From Trichaptum fuscoviolaceum (taxonomy: Eukaryota; Basidiomycota; Agaricomycetes; Hymenochaetales; Trichaptaceae), in assembly GCA_910574455.1 (NCBI GenBank), contig CAJSYZ010000004.1, positions 2,729,528-2,793,527 of the forward strand: DNA of 64,000 bases, read 5' to 3'. Every line of letters begins with the position of its first letter. The stretch's first letter is position 1. A program made the position numbers and the translations under genes. Of the stretch, positions 58,624 through 64,000 are shown piece after piece. The notes under the pieces were generated by a model that saw only the letters and a list, made by a program, of their open reading frames with translations, searched no databases and had not been told where the DNA came from.

Positions 58624-58857
58624 GTCAAGTCCAGTGGCTGCTCGATGGGTTGCAACAGGTCTGTTTAGGCAGGACCTTGAGCTCGACGCGGGTATTTGTA
58701 TATGAGCTGTGCGAACGTTCGATAATCTTATGGAGTCTCGCTCGTAGATTGACTGGACGAGGAACCACGTCTGCTATGTATGATTGTATTCTAACTATTA
58801 AGTACAACTCTCAACTTAAACAGGTGCTCCACCTGCATTCGCCCACACACCCTATCT

Positions 58858-61318
58858 CTATTCGAGAAACCGGCGGACGACTCCCGCAATCTCACTGTCT
58901 ACGTCCGTTAGACTAGCCTCCTTGCGTGCAATCTCCATATACACGTCGCCCTGCACTTGCGATACACCCTTTGCTTCCGAACCCAGACCGCGTTTCACGA
59001 GATGCCAATCAGCCGGACTTTGTCCCCGAGAAAAGATTTCCACCACATCTTCATCGCTGATATGGAAAGGGAGTCCCAAGGTCAAACCGGGCAACGGCGA
59101 GAGAATCAGAAGTGGAAAACGTACACCTCTAGAGTTCTTCTGCCGTCGTGCAGATGCCAAGATGTTGCAGTAAACGCTGTGCTTGTATAATTCAGTTGAC
59201 TGGGTGTGGTGATGACATGCTGAGATCGCTGGAAGACGCTTTGCACGGGAGAAGACGAGAAAGCTGCGGCGCTGTGGTGACCCGTGCTTAGCTCATGCGA
59301 CAGATATAGGGATGATCTAGAACACTAACATCTTTTCCTGCTCAACTGTAATTGTTTCTTTGAGTCGCTCTAGAAGGTCCATGCATCTGTCTGCGAGGTC
59401 CTCAATGAGATCTTTATCTAAATCTTCAGCGTTGACATCTGCAGTGGGGATTAAAGCGAGTAGTAGATTATCATGCTGGAAAGAGAATCTCAGCAAGGAT
59501 ATGCAGGATAAACTGATTTGTGAAACACATACACGAAGATATCGTATGACCTTGAGGTGGGTATCGAGCGGACCGTTGTTCGGCAGGTATACACGGGTTT
59601 CCACGAAGGAGACGATAGGTTTAGGTGGAAGCGCTACTTCTTTGGTCTCTGCGTCGCTATTTCGTTGGTTGATGGAAGTTGTCTCTGATACCGCTTGAAG
59701 ATGATTATCCTCGATATTCTCCGAATGATGTGATCCCTCCGGCTGCTGGTTGCTTTCGATAACGACCGGCACCCTCAGGTTAGCTGATGGAAGGCTTTCC
59801 CCTCGAGTTCGATCTGCAATGGTAAAATTAGGGTCTGCACCATCTTCGGAGGGTGTACCATCCGAAGTTGGCGAAGGATCTGAGATGGCTGCATCGTGTA
59901 TGTGAGCCTCTGATGACAGTGCATCTTCAAGAGCTTGAGAGTCTACATGAGAAGCCGGAGTAGCGGAAGAATCAGCCTCATGTTCAGTATCGGCGGATGG
60001 CGGCGGCTCTTTCAGAGCATTTTCATGTAGTCCGTAAACTCCGGTCGTGGCCTCCCTTTCAGCTCCATTTCCATTCTCATGACCAGTAGATGCACTGCCG
60101 GCGTTCACAGCCTCCAGCTGGTGATTACCCATGCCTATAGTCAAATAAGCTGGCCAGGACCACTTCCGTACGTCCATCGTCATATTCATGTTCATGGTGG
60201 GAGCCGGTATGCCTGGAATACCCAAGAACTTCTTCGTCACTGTGCCTGCCTTGTTGTTTCCTGATTTATTGTCGGGAGGCTTCTTCCGTTCAGTCACCCA
60301 ATCTTCTCCTGGTTTTGTGGAATCTTCCTTGTTACTGGTACTTCTGCTCAGTGGCGAGGGATTGGGAATGAGGGAGAGAAGACGACGGATGAGCCCCGGC
60401 GGGTGAGGCATTGACGAAGACCTTGACGCGACTACGCAAGGGGAAGCAAGGACTAGGGGATGATAGTGTGGTGGTAGATGGTGTTCCAGGATTTCAATCA
60501 GTGGGATTAGCTGGTTGCTGAGGGGGTGTACACGGACGCCTTCCTAGCAGGTAAGCTTATGCTGTCATTCTTAGAGTTCAATCCCAATCTCACCAAGATA
60601 ATCTGAAAAAGGCATTTCCCTGCCGAAGTCCAAGCTCCATGCCCAAACTGTGAAGAAGCGCTCAAGTTGTAGTTCTAGAGCCTCTCGCCCGAGTCTCGAC
60701 AAAATGGATGTAAAAGATCCATGCACTATCTAAATGACGCTTCAGAGTGAATCCATGACAAATGCGAGATGAATAACCTTGAAAGATTCATAACCCAATA
60801 GCAGACGAGTTCGTAGCGCGGAGTCTTGCAACGAAGCCTCATTATAATCGTATACCGGCTCTTGTTGCTTTCCTTTGCCTTTCTCGTCCTTCTTCGTAGG
60901 ACGGAGACTTTTCTCAAGCTCTACGCACTATGTCGCCAATGAGTGTGGGACTAACAAGATCGACAAGGGACGGACAGCATGGATCCAGAAATTCGGCTCC
61001 GGCGATATCATAACCATTCGTCTACTTTGCGAATGCACAGCTTCGCATCGTGTTTGCGAGCCAAAGATACTATAAGATCTTGTAAGAGCAGCTTTTATCC
61101 TATTGCTATTCGACTCACGAAGTGAAGTTTCCGAGTGCCTTCGCAAGACCAACTTGGCGGAGAACTCTGTCTTTAGAGACAGCATGGTCGTTTGCGGTGT
61201 AGAATAGGACGTGCGCCTGTTCTTCAGCATCTTCGTCATCGAGTTCAATGGACTTATCGACCTTCAGGGTTGGATTATATACGACAAGGTAAAGTAGACT
61301 AGGGGGGAGTCTGTTCAT
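58858..61318 (-). CDS. CCZ1: Vacuolar fusion protein CCZ1
   Basis: Subunit of the Mon1-Ccz1 GEF that activates the Rab7 homologue Ypt7 on late endosomes. Exon 1 starts at 61318: MNRLPPSLLYLVVYNPTLK, DDEDAEEQAHVLFYTA, VLRQVGLAKALGNFTS (first longin domain). Further exons give VHSQSRRMVMISPEPNFWIHA, PVYDYNEASL-like, LGREALELQLERFFTVWAWSLDFGREMPFSDYLG and the large exon 60411-59500 with an acidic/Ser-rich insert. VETRVYLPNNGPLDTHLKVIRYL, DNLLLALIPT and LADRCMDLLERLKETI follow, and a C-terminal longin-like part ends AGVVRRFLE. About nine exons. The large disordered insert lengthens the protein. Confidence 0.85.
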
Positions 61319-61503
61319 TGCCAACAGTGAGCTCAGCGTTGAGGCGGGAAGAGAGGAACGCCCTTCGTTGCGCGCACTTCGTTGTCTCGTGACAGAGTTG
61401 CCTAATTAGGACGAATGCGTACTCCCTCGATTCTAAAGCCATCCCGGGCCACTGTACACTTTGATCCTTTCTACTATTCTTTCCTTTCCTTCTCGATGAT
61501 TAG

Positions 61504-64000
61504 ATGGACAGTCTACCTTCACCCTCAAACTCGCCAGACGAATCGCACTCTTCTACAGTAAATTTGGGAAGGAAGCGCGCACGATCTTCCGCATCATCAA
61601 ACGCCTCCTCATCGAAGAGGGCTATGTCAGAAGACCCCTCTCAGGCTGTTACCAGCGCGAAGGAGGGAGCAACACAGGGTGCACCTCCTGCAGTGGGCTC
61701 GAGCCATGTCTCTTCGGCGTCGATTGACGCGTACATGCACGAACAAGGAGAGGAGGAAGTGCAGAAAACTACACTTCAACCCTCAGGTACTGTTCGACTC
61801 ATAGACACTCCCCTAAAGAGATACGAAATCATACAGAAGCTGAAAGCGGCTCCAATGAAGATTGGGGACACGTGGTATATTGTCTCTCGCTCTTGGTATC
61901 GCCGATGGGAGAAGGCTTGTACTGGTGCGGTGGACAAGGAAGGCACTATTGAGGAGAGCGAAGTTGGTCCTGTAGACAATTCTGAGTTCTTCGATAAAAA
62001 TGGTAAATTCATCTACTCCTCTTCAATGATCGAAGGTGTAGACGTGGAATTCGTTCACAACTCTACCTGGCATTGCTTCAAATTGTGGTTAGTCTCCTTT
62101 CTCTATGCCCTTCGTCAATCATCTTACTAGTTTGCCAGGTACGGTGAACCTAAGTACACCATCCCTCGGCAGGTTATTCCGGCTGGTAGGGAAATGCGAC
62201 TGGAGCTTCGACCGCCAATGATTCAAGTCCTCCGGCTGACTCAGAATGACTCATTGACAGTCATAAGTACACCTCCAGAGTATGTCACAGTATCCGCATC
62301 TGCTAGCTTGGACGAACTCTTCAGTCTCGTGAAAGAGAGCGAGGGCCTTCCCGCTCATGCTGTTATTCGACTTTGGCGAGTGGACAACACAGACACAGAC
62401 GGCAAACTCTTCACTACCGCGAAACTTCTCAAAGACGGAGGTCAACTTATCAGTGCTCAGAATGAAGCACAGAAGACCGTCGAGGAGGCCTTGATCCAGA
62501 ATGAGGATGCTCTAGTGGTTGAACTGCAAGAGTCTGGCCAATGGCTAGTGAACAAAGATGATGTTAAGGACTTGGGCTCGTCGCATGAGAACCCATTATT
62601 CGCATCGGGATCGGACTTTTTTTCCAACATTACCCCGGGGACGTCAAAGTCGATAACGAATCCCGCTTCATCCTTTGGCCCTTCACCTCCCCCTTCTGTT
62701 TTTACAACTCTTGCAAAAGAACTTTCAATATTTTCTGGCAAAGGAAAGACGTCAGGCAAGGGAGCCACTCCGGGCACCCTAGGACTTGTTAACATGGGCA
62801 ACACGTGTTTTATGAATTCAGCCCTCCAGTGCCTCGCTCATACAGAGGTTTTAATCGACTACTTCCTCCGTGAGTTTCTTGACCAAAAACAATTGCGTTG
62901 CTCATATGTTCGTTTTAGATGGTGTATACGAGACTGAGCTCAACCCTGACAATCCTCTGGGTATGCAAGGTGAAATCGCTGAAGCTTTTGGAGCATTACT
63001 TGAACGTATATGGTCCGGTGGGGCCTCGATGTCATATGCGCCGCGCGAGTTCAAAATGAAGCTTCAACGTTTTGCCCCCCAATTCTCAGGCTATCAACAA
63101 CATGATTCGCAAGAACTAGTTGCGTTTCTTCTCGATGGGCTGCATGAGGATCTCAACCGCATCAAGAAGAAACCATACGTCGAGAAGCCCGATTGGGAAG
63201 GAGGAGGAGACAAGGAACTTGTTGAGTTTGCGAAGGAGAGCTGGAAAGGCTATCTGCAACGCAACGATAGTGTGATCGTGGACCTCTTCCAAGGCCAATA
63301 TAGGAGCACGTTAGTCTGCCCTGAATGTCAGAAAGTGGGTAATCGGTATCGTCTGATAAAGTCTGCGATTGATTGATCGGCTTCTAGGTATCAATAACTT
63401 TTGATCCATTCATGTACCTCACATTACCCCTACCAGTTCAGAAGAAGTGGATACACAAGATCTTTTATGTTCCATGGGACGTTAGCAAACCTCATCTCCG
63501 AGTTCCGGTCAAACTGAATCGCAATGCCACCTTCAAAGAAGTACGGCAACTCCTTGGCCGTTGGATGGAAGTCGAACCAGACAACGTATGAGTAGATAAT
63601 CTTATGTCTGATGCTGGCGCTAATTGATTTGACATAGTTATTGACCATGGAGGTATTCAGTAACAGGTTCTACAAGGATCTTGACGACACAGTCCCCGTC
63701 GCGGACATGGTTGAAGCAGACATTATTGTATGTTACGAGCTTCCTTGCCATGCTCAGCAATCTCGCACGTGGAAGCCCGACCCAGATCCGACGAAGGACC
63801 CCCTCATTGTACCTGTTCATCTCTGCAAAGAGTCTCCCACTACAAGCCGGTACTCTTACTCTCGTTTTACACCTGGGTTCTCCTATCCGTTCGTGATTGT
63901 ACTAGATTATGACCAGCTACGCGACAAGGACAAGATCTACGCTGCCGTAATCGAGCGTTTGGAGCGCTGGACTGTACAGTCAGATTCGTTGTACACACAA
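61504..64000 (+). CDS. Ubiquitin carboxyl-terminal hydrolase (DUSP-USP, Ubp12-like), 5' part
   Basis: Cysteine protease removing ubiquitin, truncated by the right window edge. A disordered N-terminus ([14 protein letters not shown]) leads to a DUSP domain ([23 protein letters not shown] to [26 protein letters not shown]), then a ubiquitin-like segment ([25 protein letters not shown]). The USP catalytic domain opens with [21 protein letters not shown] (the Cys box, catalytic Cys in NTCF) and the Gln/Asp block [23 protein letters not shown] zinc-finger CxxC (LVCPECQK) and an insert with [14 protein letters not shown] follow. The His box lies beyond the window. Introns are visible near 62085-62139, 62869-62918, 63335-63388, 63588-63639 and others. 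Confidence 0.9.

Overview
The window is nuclear DNA of a basidiomycete fungus, most likely an Agaricomycete. The genes are compact and close together on both strands. Most are broken by many introns of about 45-75 nt with GT..AG ends and CTNAC/CTAAC branch sites. The recognised proteins are typical fungal ones: SFH5, MVP1, ERG4, PRO2, PMT4, an MBF-type APSES factor, CCZ1 and an alpha-1,3-glucan synthase remnant. No operons, rRNA, tRNA, CRISPR or prophage signals were seen. Exons were placed by eye from reading frame, splice consensus and remembered family motifs, so internal exon borders are predictions. For seven genes the summed exon lengths were checked and divide by three.

Layout. 0-6.3 kb: SFH5, a small helical protein, a Zn2Cys6 transcription factor whose zinc cluster is split by an intron, and a serine/proline-rich conserved protein. 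6.3-8.5 kb: 2.2 kb with no supportable gene. 8.5-15.8 kb: secreted GPI-type phospholipase B, the sorting nexin MVP1 and the sterol reductase ERG4. 16.7-19.9 kb: an F-box/LRR-like protein and a CK1-like pseudokinase. 20.6-29.8 kb: an AP180/CALM endocytic adaptor, PRO2 (sharing a 0.4 kb divergent promoter with the adaptor), a NASP-type histone chaperone and an unknown protein. 30.1-38.0 kb: a Bye1-like PHD/TFIIS/SPOC protein facing a very intron-rich Yvc1-like TRP cation channel. 39.3-39.8 kb: a non-coding inverted-repeat transposon. 40.0-46.8 kb: PMT4, then a decayed alpha-1,3-glucan synthase pseudogene and a 21-bp minisatellite. 46.9-54.7 kb: the splicing factor PRP4, the MBF subunit MBP1, a five-CCCH zinc-finger protein and a tiny cysteine-containing protein. 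55.5-64 kb: dihydroxyacetone kinase, an unknown 154-residue protein, CCZ1 and the 5' part of a ubiquitin-specific protease that runs off the right edge.

Most genes are unrelated housekeeping functions. Loose themes are membrane traffic (SFH5, MVP1, AP180, CCZ1), membrane and wall chemistry (ERG4, PMT4, PLB, the dead AGS) and chromatin/cell cycle (NASP, Bye1-like, MBP1). I found no multi-gene system that looks like a new pathway. The most notable items are the transposon with a perfect 9-bp target duplication, the glucan synthase pseudogene beside PMT4, the pseudokinase lacking four catalytic signatures, and the dense array of actin-regulating-kinase motifs in the AP180 tail.
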